This document shows, piece by piece, positions 42,797-55,399 of a stretch of DNA of 64,000 nucleotides. Numbering within the stretch: position 1 is the stretch's first letter; each line of letters begins with the position of its first letter. A program made the position numbers and the translations under genes. The notes beneath the pieces were generated by a model. That model searched no databases and was not told the origin of the DNA. It saw only the letters and a program-made list of their open reading frames with translations. This DNA is from Meconema thalassinum. Its lineage: Eukaryota; Arthropoda; Insecta; Orthoptera; Tettigoniidae. The DNA is taken from assembly GCA_946902985.2 (NCBI GenBank), contig OX336389.2:789632979-789696978 (forward strand), in the 5' to 3' direction.

Positions 42797-45240
42797 CAAG
42801 CATTCACTTATTGGCATCCAAACTTATGATGCAAGCACGTCAAAGAAAATAGAATACGGATTATATTTCACATTTTCCCACGCACACAAGAAAAAATTAA
42901 TAGATTTTTCTTACTTTCCCAGTGTAATCAATTCCGTATGGAATACATTTGTGGTTACTTCATCCGTAAGTTCGTGATCAGTAAACGTTCCTGTCTCTTT
43001 TGACGTTCCAATAAGCTGGGCCACGCGCATTATAAACAGCGATCCTCATATCAGAGTCAGCTAGGAAATTTTCTCACCTGAAGAAATCTGTCAGTCCCCT
43101 ATCTCGCCCCCCCTCCCCCCCCCCTCTTCCACCCCACCCCCAGCCACAGGCCTTCTTAGCAAGGCTATCCATGATCCACCTAGCAAAGGAACGAATGAGC
43201 CAGGACAGAGCACCTCTGACACGTGATGCCAAGCTTAATCGGGCATTGCCAAGGATATCCCTTCGAATTCGCACACGACCAACACACTTCACACTTCTAT
43301 GTGCAATATTGCATAGCGTAATCAATCATCCTTGTGTGCTCAAGAGGTTCATTCCGGATAGATTACTTGTATAAAGGACCGTTAGTTGTCAGATCTTTCC
43401 TACAGCTTAGGCTTACACAAGCAGTGTTAGAGCTGAGTTACGACCTCTCCCGCGCAGAGCAAGGTACGCTACTGTAAAATCTTGTTGCCGTGATTTATTT
43501 AGCAATGGTATTTGCTGGATTTGTCATCGAATGCACCTAATCCACATTGCAGTCGATACTGATGAACACTGGACATTGTTCGATATCTCGAGGATGTCCA
43601 CCCTACAAAAAGTCAACAGGATTTGATTTGAAGTCAATTGGTTTGGAGAAAGTTATTCAAGCGTGGAGTGACCACATCCTCTATTTACTACTAGTTCTAC
43701 TACTGCTACGTATAATTATGATAATAATGATTGAAACTGTGGAATACCTCAAGAACCTATACATCTCTACAAAATACATGGCTAACCGGAAAACATTCAG
43801 AGAAAAACTCAGAAAACAGAAATTTGAGCAAACGCCCAAGGAGAAAAAGCAGGATAGAAGTGGACGGAAGAGAGAAAGAGGAAGCATAGTGAATAGATGA
43901 GAGGTTTTTGGGAAGAAAGAAGAAAGGGACAGAAAAAAGCATGAAAATTGATAGTGTTTTAACGCTCTCCTTAGGAGGAATTTAGGAAAATAATAACAAT
44001 AATATTAATAATACATTGAAATTGTTGTCTGTTCACGGACATATCTCTTCCTGCTCTGTATGAATTTGATGTCCTATTTCGACCTGTCTTTATCATATTG
44101 TAACAATATAATTTAATACTTGTAAATTTACAGGTTAAACAATGAGTAGGAAGTGTAAGGAAATTCATAAAATGTGTACAGTTATTCTGATTTTTTTAAA
44201 TGAGTGTATTTGTAACGATTTAATAAATAGTGATAATTATAAAATAATAATAATAATACGAAAGTTAGGTACACTGAGTGATTTCAACAGACTAAAGCAC
44301 TGTTCTCATCGCTCTCTGATTTGTAATGTGTCTACTTCATTATTTCTTCCTCTTACCTAAGATGTTTCTTATATTTTGTTCTTCACTCCACTTAATATGT
44401 TACATGAATAGTTGTCCAAACAGTGTTCGAGCCGTTCACTCCTCTTTCCCTTCCAATTATACCCCCCCCCCCCATTTCTCTTTCCTTTTCTCAGTAGTAC
44501 TCAGCTATTGGTACATGGGTGGCGACCCCCGGATCTCAGCTAAGCGCGGAATTACGGCATATTTTCCAATTACTTGTGCCAGATTCTTCCCTTGCCATTG
44601 GCCTGTCGATCTCCCTTGGTCAACTCTTGCCTTTCTCCGACTACGACGGTTAAGGGGTATTCGAAGCCTGGGATGTCTTAAATTCTCCTGCCTTAATTGG
44701 CCCTTGTTTTATTTTCCCTAATACCCTAATTTGTCACGAGGTCAGGCCTTGTCTCGGTATCCCCTGTCTACTGAAAGAGGCCCTAAAGGGGGCAGGTTAT
44801 GTGTAACCTGGCCCCGCATGGTGCACCCTACATCGTATTGCATCCTCAAGGTCTCACGGCTGGTGGGCTCATGAGTTGATGACACCAAGTCATCCCTGCA
44901 ATGGGTCTGTTTTCTTTTCCCAGTGGTTTTTGGACAGACGTAATCCTCATTCTATTTCTTGCCTGCCTTTCATGCCTCTGCTTTCTTGACAGCCCCACAG
45001 TCCTTATTCATCGGGAGTTACCGGCATTTCTTATCCCTCACTTTTATCCTACTTTCATAATTTGTAAAAATTGAATGTAGACTTATCAGATCTACACGGG
45101 CCAAATGGCCGTGGATCGGCCTGTGTGTGCATATCTGACCCCCCCCCCCTCCCTTCCCCCTCCATGAATTCAAATTTGACGAAACCTAATTGTACCAAAT
45201 TTGCTACAGAGGTAGTACTAGTAAGGGAAACCGCAGTGTC
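42797..45240. other. Unassigned region
   Basis: No gene recognised. Two TATA-containing stretches (ttataaac at about 43030 after a ccaat; tataaagg at about 43371) could be promoters but nothing downstream supports them. C-rich runs lie at 43107-43142, 44461-44474 and 45138-45149. 44500-44950 is GC-richer and may be an old LINE UTR; the 131-aa frame at 44326-44721 shows no domain. Confidence 0.4.
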
Positions 45241-45252
45241 ATGTTTCATATC

Positions 45253-45720
45253 GCCGCCATCTTAACGAAAACACAATTGCGACCACCCAAACGTCGAAAG
45301 CTTAAAACAAATTACGACTAAACTAATCATTGGAACTCTACCAAAAGCTGCAAAAACGACCTTCAAATAGGAAACAACTTGCACCCTAACTACAAGGTCA
45401 TCAGTCGAATAATTTTAAGATGGCGGCCGTGCCAATCACGCAAGCATTATAATCCATAACCCATGATCTAATGAATCAATGATCACAGTACATGGCATTC
45501 GGAGTGTTTCTTATGAAGATTATCTGCTACCAACGTGATGAGTGTATGAGAGTTCATATTTCGGACAACAGCCATCTTGAAATTATAAAATATAAAAATA
45601 ACTCTGAACCCATGGGCTTAAGAGCGACAGTAACGATAATTAGTGACGAGGTAGGACCGTGCATGTGGACTGGTACTGCCAAGGCAAAAGACGGACTCTC
45701 CAAACATCCAAGATGGCGGC
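45253..45720. promoter_or_regulatory. Cluster of AAGATGGCGGC motifs
   Basis: AAGATGGCGGC occurs on the minus strand at 45253-45263 and on the plus strand at 45417-45427 and 45710-45720, with a partial gccatctt at 45571-45578. This is the core recognised by YY1/Pho-type zinc-finger proteins. The outer motifs are inverted relative to each other. Function is unproven. Confidence 0.4.
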
Positions 45721-45730
45721 TGCGCAAACT

Positions 45731-48700
45731 ATTTGAATATTAAAATCCACAACTCTTAATGAGTTTGGGTCCTTAAGACAAAACTTTCGAAGACGTGAGT
45801 ATCATTTAAGAGCTGACAATTTCGCTGATCAAAAGATTATCACACTGAATACAACGCACAGTGGCCCTCGTTATAATTCAAAATAAATTAATAATTTTCG
45901 GTATCCTAGTGCTATAATAACGAAATTTAGTAATAAAATCGAAGCTTATTGGCCACTTCGTATGCCCAAAGCCAAAATATATAAAGATTTCAGCACAGTT
46001 TGGAGCCAGCTAGATAGTTAGTGAGATCATTCATGTGTGACTCAGGGAAGACATGACGTTATCTGAGTTACTGCACTCCAGCCGTATATGAGATCACCGG
46101 CCTACGTGTGTAAAACTGCTTTCGTTTGATGATGCAATCGCCAAGAGGAAATTTCCATTGAGAAGACAGAGACAGAAGATTCACTTGAAAGTCCTGACTT
46201 AGCAATAAAACGGCAACACTGATTGAGAGGCGGAACCAGAAACTGTGGTAAAATACTGAAATTGGCAAGAAATATGCAAAAATCTTAAAAGATCTCATCG
46301 GAAATGTTAATCATCCTGGAAATTAGAATTTTAAGAGTTATAAAATTTTATAATAATTGAATAGTATAGGAACGCAGTGTAAGCACTACGTAATGGGGGT
46401 TCACCTAGCCAGCTTCCCAGAGAGAGGGAAAAAAGTATATACGCCTACATACGGCAGGAGCACCTTTTAATTGTTATAAGAATATTCTCACGATCGATTT
46501 TCGAAAATGTTAGTAGCATTGAGACGTTTAGATCGTGAGCAACAAGCAGGTATTTTTTTTTACAAACGTGCAACGTCTGGTTTAGAAAATAATTTTGAGA
46601 AGGAGAAAAACTAATTTATTTTTAGAGGATTTGAATAAATTAGCAGCCAACCCTAAGGTAAGCATGCAGTCTTCATCAGACCGTGAGGGGTCATGCTGTG
46701 TCACCGAACGTTGAGTCTTCGTAATCCCGTTGGGAGGAACGTATAGTCGTGCTGAAAACAGTTATAACCAGTCTTTGGTCTTTGGCAAAGTGTTGTACTT
46801 TGGCTAAGAAATACATTCAGCCGACAAAGGCGTTGAAAAGCCTTAGAAACGAACAGTTATAGAATCAGTTATCGAAGACAGTACATCAACAGCTCGACAA
46901 TGAACCAGACTCTAAAAGAGTAGTGAAACTCTAATTTATCCAGTGCGTTAAAGAACCTCGTTAGGGTCAAAAGGTAGGATAACAGCCTAATCTTCCTGTG
47001 CTTAGGAGATCAGTGCTCAAGTGACGTTAGATCAGAGGTATCTGAAGTAAAGTCAGTAACTGCCGAGTGAAAATAGGAAAGACATTGGAAATCGTTCCAC
47101 GAATAGAATACTACAATATTCCAGGGACACAGTCCAAAGGTGGACTAAAGTAAAAACATTGTTAGAGCGCGATAGTACATTAAACAGCGACTCTAGGATT
47201 AATGCCATGCATAGACATTTTGCAAGACAGAAAATTTGCCAACCGAACGAGTATCGTGCAATTGCTCAAAGAGTGCCGATAACTAAAGCAACCAGAGTAG
47301 GATACAATTATCCGTAACCAGTAGAAGGAGAGAGTGATCGAGACTTTCAATCAACCCGATAGGATTTAGATCTAGGGAGTCAACGCTAGTATCTACACCC
47401 TCGGAGGCGTAAAGGAAAGAAAAAGTGTGACACGTGTGTGTAAAAGGCATTATTACATGCCAGAAGTGAAATTTTTGTATATGTAAATAGTTTTTAAGTG
47501 TAGTAAATATTTCCAAGTGTTTTGATAAATCTTATAGTGTTTTTAAGTGTGAACGATATCATGAGTGTATTTCCTCAAGCAGCGGTTATCAGTGTATATA
47601 AAATGTACAAGTTTAAGGAAGAATTAGTGTTTGTAACGTGTGTTGAAATGTGTGGGATGACGGCTGAAACCCAAATCTGTGGGCGAAATGTCGATTCATT
47701 GGGATCCAGGCGAGCAGCTCTGGACAGTCATGTAAGTAACAAAATTTGATTATGTATTGTTCTTTGGGAGAATTCGTGTAATAAAGAATATGGAGAAAGT
47801 ATTCTCATTTGAAAACAGGGATATGTGAGAACTGTGTGTATGATGATATACGGGTTCCTGAAGGGCAATTTAATTATGAAATTAACCAGATAAATGTGTT
47901 AAATAAATACTCAGTGGAGTTGTATTCGTTGGAATACCATTAAATGAAATGATGATGTAATAATCAATACAAGCAAGAATAGAAAGTAAAAATTTCATGA
48001 ATAAATTAATTGTTAAATTAATATTCAGTTATAATGAATTATGGAAGCCACTAGGTTCCTTGAAATAAAAATAATAATGATTGTTGAACTATTCAGTTCT
48101 AGTTAAAGAAATGTCAAGAATTGAATTACAAGAGGCAAATAATGTTAAATAGACGGATATTCAATAATTGTTAAGAAGTAAATAATCTTATTCGAAAGGC
48201 ATCACGTAAATAATAATTAACGCTAAGATAGCGCCTATATGTTATATTCACGCTAGTATTGCAGTGATTCAAGGCCAGGATAAAGTTAATTGTGAGATGT
48301 AGTTGCGTGCGGTACCGAAGATATGTGTGTGTTTGCTGAGGCAAATTTTGAAAAGGGTGCTGACTTTATATTGTTTTGCGCGCAGAGGACATTGCTGAAT
48401 GCCGCCCAGAAGTCGCTAATTAAGGAGCATTGGCACTATATGCACTCGCTCCTTCATTTAAGGTCCTAAGCCCTCCCTATATGGAATTTCCCAGGAGGCC
48501 GGCCAGTCATGAACCAAGGTTCTGAAACTTCGAAAGCCCCTTTATTTTATTTTATTTGGTTATAATAATCACGGACTCACCAACGTGGATATTTTCACAA
48601 TTAATGTCTCACCTGAGCAAATAATGAGCGGATGATATTGCCGCATTAATGTTATGTTGAGAGGAACTATTGTGTTGCTCTTTCGAGTTTATGAAATGAA

Positions 48701-49640
48701 GTTGCTTGTAGCCGATCGGCTGTATTGAAAGCATCCCGTCTGAGTGTCGGAGGTCACGCGCCCCTTCGCCCATAAATCAGCTTGGGTGCCTTGAAAGGAA
48801 AGGAGGTTCGCTTTCAAACTAATTGTGGTAGGTTGAGAATAGCCCATGTGTTTATGTGGTCTAAATGAAGTTATAAATATTTGAGATGATACGGTAGTCT
48901 GCGCCGAGATCCATTTATATTAACTATTCTTGTTAGTAACGTTCAGAACCGTATTAAATAATGATATAATCGTCATGAAGATTATAATAAAAATGCCTTT
49001 TGTTTGTTACACAACATAACTATTGTTCCCGAGTATGTGGAAATCTTAAGATAACCTGGGGAGTTAATCTTGACATGATTTAATCAGTAGTTTCCAAAAC
49101 TCCAGGGGTACACTAATTCTTCCCGGACAATGCAGAGTATTAGAGATGAATGAAGTGAGTTGATAATTTAAGGATCATGTGGACCCAATGAAATGGTAAT
49201 GGTTATTATCATTGTAAACAATTAACACAGTAAAAGTAATACTCCAATAAGAGAGTAATCAGTGTGTTTTAATCATGTAATAATTGTGAAAATGTTAACA
49301 CAGAGCCGTACGGAGCTCGCATGTGCAATTTAAGGAAGGTGCTATATGGAAGTGAGAGTTAGTTGATTTTCGTCAGGTTCAGTGGAACCTTAACCATTGA
49401 TTTTAAGGATAAGTCCTTATGTTTCCTTGTCCATTCAAGGAGAAGTGTGAAATATTCATTGTAAAGTTTTGTTTTTGATTTATATTGAATAGTTTTTATA
49501 TTTGGATTTTGATGATTATTTGAGAGTTATCCTGATGCTTTGATCCAAGATACGTGAATCATAGAGTGGGAGAATGTACCATGCCCCGAACGTCCTATTG
49601 AGCTAGCGGACTATGATCACGTATTTATTGTTCGCAAGGG
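45731..49640. other. Unassigned AT-rich region, possibly including upstream LTR
   Basis: No coding sequence recognised. The right part probably contains the U3 of the 5' LTR of the following Gypsy element, but without a second LTR its start cannot be set. A short GC-richer segment lies near 48360-48530. Confidence 0.4.
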
Positions 49641-49644
49641 TACA

Positions 49645-49821
49645 GGGGGATATAAAAATTTGTGCCTGGATCTAAGCTATTGCAAGCACTAAAAGACGGT
49701 CTTAAGAGATTAAAGTAAATAAAATGATAGGCAAGCTAAAAACATAAACATAACTGACCGTAATGGGAACACGGAGACTCATCCGAGCAAGCCCCGTAAC
49801 AAACCCCCACCTCAATAAAAA
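49645..49821 (+). promoter_or_regulatory. Putative 3' part of 5' LTR (TATA, polyA signal)
   Basis: gatataaaaa at about 49650 and aataaaatg near 49718 precede the primer site by suitable distances, giving a U3-R-U5-like order ending just before TGGCGCCC. Confidence 0.45.
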
Positions 49822-49843
49822 TGGCGCCCGTAAACTTAGGGGC
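49822..49843 (+). promoter_or_regulatory. Primer binding site, tRNA-Lys-like
   Basis: TGGCGCCCGTAAACTTAGGGGC starts with the eight bases of the insect Lys primer site and ends GGGGC, with a diverged centre. It lies 258 bp upstream of the gag ATG. Confidence 0.6.
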
Positions 49844-50100
49844 TGAGTTTTCTAAAAAAAAGAATTTTCATTTTTGAAAAATCATGGTTTTCTAAAATGT
49901 TGAATTTTTTGAAAATCACATCCATAAAAGACATGATGTTGTTAAAGAGTTAACATACCAGACGGGTACGACTTAGTCCACACCTGTACTGAAATAATAG
50001 TTAAAGGGAACACAGAATGATTTTAAAGTATCATCTCATATGCATGACCCAGTGAAGAGGCTGAAGAAGCCCACTAATTTCTCAGCGTATATTGTGTAAT

Positions 50101-51774
50101 ATGGCGTTGAGTGAAGAGCTACAGAGGCTCTTGGAAGTTATCAAGGCTGATAGTAATGAAAAATTCGAAGCTATCAAGGCTGATAGTAATGAAAAATTAG
50201 AAGCTATCAAAGTTGATAATCATGAAAAGTAGGAAGCTATCAAGGCGGACAGTAATGAAAAGAACATTGAACTGAAGGCTGAGATAGAAACAATCAAAGT
50301 AGAGAGTAGCAATCATTTCCTAGTTATGAAAGAAGAATTCAAAACAGACAGTAGCAATCAATTCATAGATATGAAAAAGGAATTAAAGGCCGACAGTAAA
50401 AGCAATAATATGGAACTGAAGGCTGAAATGGAGGGTAAATTTGAAACGATGAAAGATGAAATTCTTGCAGATAGTAAAAAGATTATTCAGGCGGCCCAGG
50501 ACGAAACAGCCGATAATGCTTCTAAAATGCAAGAAAGTATAGACGAATTAAAGAAGGGATCAAAGGAATTCCAAAGTAGTATGGAAGACGCAATGCAAAC
50601 GGCATTGAACTCAGGATTTCAAGACTTAGACACTGAGTTTGGGAAGAAATTAAATCAATTTCAAATAGACATAAAAGAGGAAATTAAAAATGATAATAAG
50701 GAAATTAACAAAGGTCTGCAAACTCAAATAGAGAAATTGCAGGAAAAGAGTGAAAAATCCCAAACTGAATGTCGGAAAATTTTGAAAAACTGGATATTAA
50801 ATTTGGTTGTATGGAAGTCAAATTGAGTGAGATGCAGGATCAATGTAAGAGAAATGTAGAAGAATGTAAGGAAAATCTTGTAAACCATATCTGAGAGGTG
50901 AAGGTACAGTTACAAGAAAACAAAGACGAGTTAAAAGATCAGATAGAATCAAATGAATCTTTGCGAAAAATCCCGGGAGGAAATCAAAGAAAGCCTTAAT
51001 AAATTAGGAGATCGGTTCATTCAAGTCGAAAATAAAGTAGGAGGACTCGAAAAAGAATTCGGGGTAGTTAAGAGCGAAATTGAAGGGATGAAAATTCAAG
51101 GTCAATTCGATGCACGTAGAATGAAACAGCAATTTGATGATTTTACCGGGCAGGTAGATGGAAGTTTAAAGGAACATGAGGTGAAGATAACAGTGAGGTT
51201 CGGTCAACACGAAAAAAGTCACAAAGCAGAAATTTCACTGTGAAAAGCAAATAGCGAGGAGCAATTTCTCGAAATAGGAAATATTAAGAATGGTATTACC
51301 GAAGTTCAGGAAACCATAAATACCTTAAAAACCCAAATAGGAAAACCTCACGTTGACATAGATCAAGTTAGGAGTGACCTAGTAGTGTTGTATTATAACC
51401 AAGAGAAAACACAGGGAGAGCTGAAAACAGTCAGGAAAGAGATTTTTGACGGGCAGGTAGAGATAAATAAAAAGGTAAGGAAAATTCAAGAAGAAATGGA
51501 TGTTAGGGAAGGAATCAAACAAGAAGTTATAAAAGAACAGGTACTAGTCATCAAGAAAGAGGTAGAGGAAAAATTCGCTCAGATTCAGGATAGCTTCAGG
51601 GAAGAGAAATTCCAAATAAAACTAGAAGCAGAAGATAGTAGGAAGAAACAGGAAAGGTTTGAAAACGAATTTTGTTCACGTCAGGAAAGGACAGAGCATA
51701 AACATAGTCAGATGGAGGTTCAATTAATGTCACAAGAAGAAAGTGCCAGGAGAGAAAGGAAATTGGATTTTTAA
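50101..51774 (+). pseudogene. Coiled-coil N-terminal half of Gag
   Basis: Begins MALSEELQRLLEVIKADSNE, parallel to MASLDEIRQVVE of the minus-strand Gag. Lys/Glu-rich heptads continue for about 550 residues. Stops at 50230 (TAG), 50824 and 51241 interrupt one main frame, and a shifted frame is used around 50780-50900. The coiled coil probably mediates Gag assembly. Confidence 0.75.
50134..50265 (+). repeat. Four 33-bp tandem repeats in gag
   Basis: Units start at 50134, 50167, 50200 and 50233 and encode EAIKADSNEKL-like 11-mers, a parallel to the 66-bp repeats in the related Gag at 8131-8394 but with different sequence. Confidence 0.9.
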
Positions 51775-51984
51775 AGTCAGAATGACGTCCAGAAAACAGT
51801 ATGGGTAGACTCAGATACCCAAGGCACTAGTAAAGATAGGGATTTAGGAGGGGAGATCCCCTATAAAAACCCAGGTTATTCATGGCAATGTCAAACCCAT
51901 ATGCTAATCAAACGAATGGACACATAATTAATATAATTAAGTCTAATGAGGACCACCCAGTTAAATTCACGGGTAACAACATGT

Positions 51985-52965
51985 CCATTACACCTAAATA
52001 TTGGTTGAAGTAAGAAGCTGAATACTTGAATGAAATGAAAATACCTCAGGATCGGAGACTAAGAGCGATTGAAAAGCCGTTAGCAGGCGATTGTCTTACG
52101 TGATACGGGAGCTTCCGATACACCTTTGATACAGTTGAGGGCTTTAGAGAAGCTTTTTTGAAACGAAATTTGGCAGCGGATGTGCAGGAAAATCTACGCA
52201 TGGACCTGTACTCTTGAAAATATAGTAGCAACGCTCCGACTAAAAATTCGGAATTCTTTACCGCTGAGCTGTGCAAGTTCAGAGAACTTGACATTGCTCC
52301 ATCAGAAAATGATTTGTGTGCCGCCATTGCAAGACAACTTCCATATGAGATACAAAGGCTATTAATCTCATCCAAAGCAAGAAGTGCTGTGGAAGTGGAA
52401 AGTGTGCTGCGTCAACTTTATATGACTACCGCACATGTGACTCCAAGACAGCAAAGGCATACTTAACAGGTACACATGGCCAGTAAGCATGACGATAGGG
52501 AGAAACCCCCTACAGTAAATAAGTCTACCAGCACGGATACGTGTGGGCTTGGTCGAGAATATGGACACAATGAGCCAAGAGGAATATAACCCTACAATAG
52601 AGGAGGATATCGAGGAAGAAATGCTAGAAATACGGGATATAGAAAACAAGAAAATAGGCCGTATAATAATAACCAGAGGCAAGACAATAGAAGAAATTGG
52701 GGAAATCACCCAAGAAGAAACGATAAGCCCGAAGACAGGAGCCAAGAATATCGTGATGAGATTGAGGAAAGATATCAAGAAAGTCTACGTTACATAGCAG
52801 AACGAACTGACGAACCTGAACAGGAGAACGTCCGTTGGAGTGAGGCAATAAAGAACCGAAAATCACCCGACCGACACGACGGAGCTCAAAGCTTGGAGTT
52901 ACAAGCTAAATTAAGGGATGAGGGAAAGAGAGGCCCTCAGGACAAAAAACTCCAAATTTAAATTG
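51985..52965 (+). pseudogene. Gag capsid and basic tail
   Basis: In shifting frames it encodes KPLAGDCLTW, FREAFLKRN, SEFFTAELCKFRELDIAPSE and ARQLPYEIQRLL, matching in order the capsid of the Gag at 5917-8487. An Arg/Asn/Gln-rich tail and a C-terminal segment (ESLRYIAERTDEPEQENVRW) follow; again there is no zinc knuckle. Several stops and shifts. Confidence 0.75.
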
Positions 52966-53074
52966 GTCAGAGTGGAAACGTACCAGGTGCTGGGAGGAGG
53001 TCGAAATTGTAAACTGGATAGCTAGACCAGATGAAGTAATAAAAGAAGAAGCCGAAGAAATTCAACCCATAATT

Positions 53075-53287
53075 ATGATGAGGATAGAAGGGTTGCTGGT
53101 CAGAGCTCTAATAGATACTGGATCGACTGTGAGTTTGATCATACCGAGTCTACTAAATGAATTAGGAACTAGAGGTCGTGTATTGAAAATCCCCACATCA
53201 AGTGTGAAAATTAAGGGAATTATTCCAGAAAAATCCCTAACATGCAAATTTCAGGTTAACATAGATATGAGAATAGGAAATACTTAA
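53075..53287 (+). pseudogene. Aspartic protease fragment
   Basis: VRALIDTGSTVSLI contains the DTG active-site loop of a retropepsin, followed by a short strand-rich stretch. It stops early at 53287. Position between gag and RT agrees. Confidence 0.8.
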
Positions 53288-53404
53288 ATTTCACAATGCT
53301 TTTTGCTGGTGGGTCAATTACCATAAAATATTATTGACTTCATCCGTGAGAACAAGGTCATAATAGACCTAGCGCAAAACTGCATTAAGATTCAAAAGGA
53401 GGAT

Positions 53405-54465
53405 GTGGATGAACAGAATATTGTACTACATGAGCATGATGCAAAAACCGACGAACAGGTGTGGCATATAGTAGAATTAACCGAGGAAGGTTATAGAGAC
53501 ACAGAAGAGGCATTTGAGGTCTTTAACATAGAACTTGAGGATAGTATAGAAACAGAATTCGATGCCAACCTGTTAGAAAAGATTGAAGAAGCCAAGATTA
53601 CGCCGGAAGATAAAGAAATATTGAAGGAACTGTTATTGAAATACAGGGATGTATTCGATTCCAAGCCAGGTAATATCCAGAACTTTAAACACGCATTTCA
53701 GGTTAAAGATTGGGCTCCATTCAGACAAAAACCATACCTGGTTGCAGAGAATCATTATACTCAAGCGAAGAAAACACTGCTGGAAATGAGAAATGCAGGG
53801 GTTGTAGAAAAAAATGCCAACACCATATGTTAGTCCATTAGTTATAGTGAGTAAACCGGATGGCTCAGTTAGGGTGTGTTTAGACTCAAGAAATTTGAAT
53901 GCCAAGATTATACCAGAAAATGATTCAGCACCACCCATTAAGGAAATTCTGAGGACATTTAAAGGAAAGAAAATGTTTACGAATAGACATGACTTATTCG
54001 TATCATCATCTCGAACTAGAAGGATTTCAGTTCGACCAACAAACATATTGTTTTAAGAGATGTCCATTTGGATTGAAGACCGCGGGATCAGCACTAATAA
54101 GGGCACTTGATGGCAACCTGTCGGAGGAAGTAAAGGATTGTACTATCCATTATGTAGATGACATATTGCTTACCTCAGGAAATGTAGAGGAACACATAAA
54201 GAATTTGCAGAAATTACTTGAAGATTTGAAAAGGCCTAACTTCAAGATTAACTTGAAGAAATCAAACTTTTTTCAACAAGTCACATTTTTGGGACACGTG
54301 TTTGACAAACAGGGTGTCAAACCATATCCGTGCAAATAGGAGTTGATAAGAAATTTTCCTAGACCAGTAAAAGTGAAAAATGTCAGTCAATTTTTGGGAT
54401 TAATTGGATTTTTCTCAGGACATTGCCCGTCATACACTAGCACAGTAGCACCATTGGAACTTAGG
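53405..54465 (+). pseudogene. Gypsy reverse transcriptase
   Basis: N-terminal VFDSKPGNIQNFKHAF and APFRQKPYLVAE, then in a shifted frame YVSPLVIVSKPDGSVRVCLD, a palm motif region with stops and shifts near 53980-54050, CPFGLKTAGSALIRAL, HYVDDILLTS (YVDD) and TFLGHVFDKQG. A stop at 54337 is followed by FPRPVKVKNVSQFLGLIGFF. At about 54455 the sequence passes from the post-RT tether directly to an integrase N-terminal region, so the RNase H domain is absent. Confidence 0.85.
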
Positions 54466-55399
54466 AACATAGGAAAACGACAACGCGAAGATCCATGGAT
54501 GAACATGATCATATCTTATTTTGAAGGGAATTTAATAAGAGGAACACCAGCGTATATCGAGGCTGACAAGATAGCTCAAGACTACAATTTTTATGATGGA
54601 TTATTGCTCAAGTTTGCGGACTCTGACCATACTCGATTGAGAATCGTTGTACCTGCCATTTTGCAGAGAAAACGGTATGGTTAGCCCATAGATCCTTTGG
54701 ACATATGGGAGTCGACAAAACAGTCTCAATGCTGAAGTAAATATTTGTATGGCCGAGACTGAGAGAAACTGTAAGGGATACGTTGAAGACATGTGACACA
54801 TGTCAAAAAATTAAACCAAACGCGTTTTAATGAGACAGATGCCGATACCACTGTTACCCGAAAGGCCAGGTCAAATTGTATCGATCGACAATTTTGGATC
54901 GTTGCCAAAGGCTAGGAGGGGAAACAGATACACAATGGTGGCTATGGATGTCTTCACAAAGATGGTTGTTCTTTCTTTCATACAGAAGACTAGTACCAAA
55001 CAAGTTCTAAAGCGACTCAAAGAAAAAGTTATACCTATTCTGGGTAAACCAGAGAACCTTTTATCGGATCACGGTAATTGCTTTACGAGTATAGAATTTA
55101 GACAGGACTTAGAGAGACTTGGGATACGCCAAATACTGTCAAGTATTCACCATCCTGAGGCAAATCCCGTAGAGAGAGACCTGAGGGAAACGGCCAAGTA
55201 TTGTAGGATATACTGCGCCGAAGAAAATTGGAAATGGATCGACATCCTTGACATCATTGAATTCTGTATAAATAATACAATACACGAATTTACAGGAGAT
55301 ATACCCATAAGTCTGCATCGAAATGAACAGCCTGAGAGACCGTGGAGTCAGGTCAAACCGAGACCAACAGTTGCTCAGATGTTCGCAAGGGTACAATAG
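54466..55399 (+). pseudogene. Gypsy integrase
   Basis: HRSFGHMGVDKTVSML and CDTCQKIKP give the zinc-binding domain. The core has D in IVSIDNFGSLP, D in NLLSDHGNCFTS and E in HHPEANPVERDL. A stop at 54682 and others in the zinc domain precede an open frame 54830-55399. The C-terminus is cut short at 55399. Confidence 0.88.

Larger units (their letters stand above)
49822..55399 (+). mobile_element. Decayed Ty3/Gypsy element
   Basis: PBS, coiled-coil gag, protease, RT and integrase follow in order on the plus strand with many stops and frameshifts. RNase H is missing. No repeat of the upstream sequence is found after 55400, so the 3' LTR seems lost. Gag architecture ties it to the element at 5455-9108. 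Confidence 0.85.

Noticed and set aside
49629..55394. Shared gttcgcaagggtaca as evidence for LTRs of the plus-strand Gypsy element
   Set aside because: Fifteen bases only, one copy inside the integrase frame; the flanking sequence does not align.
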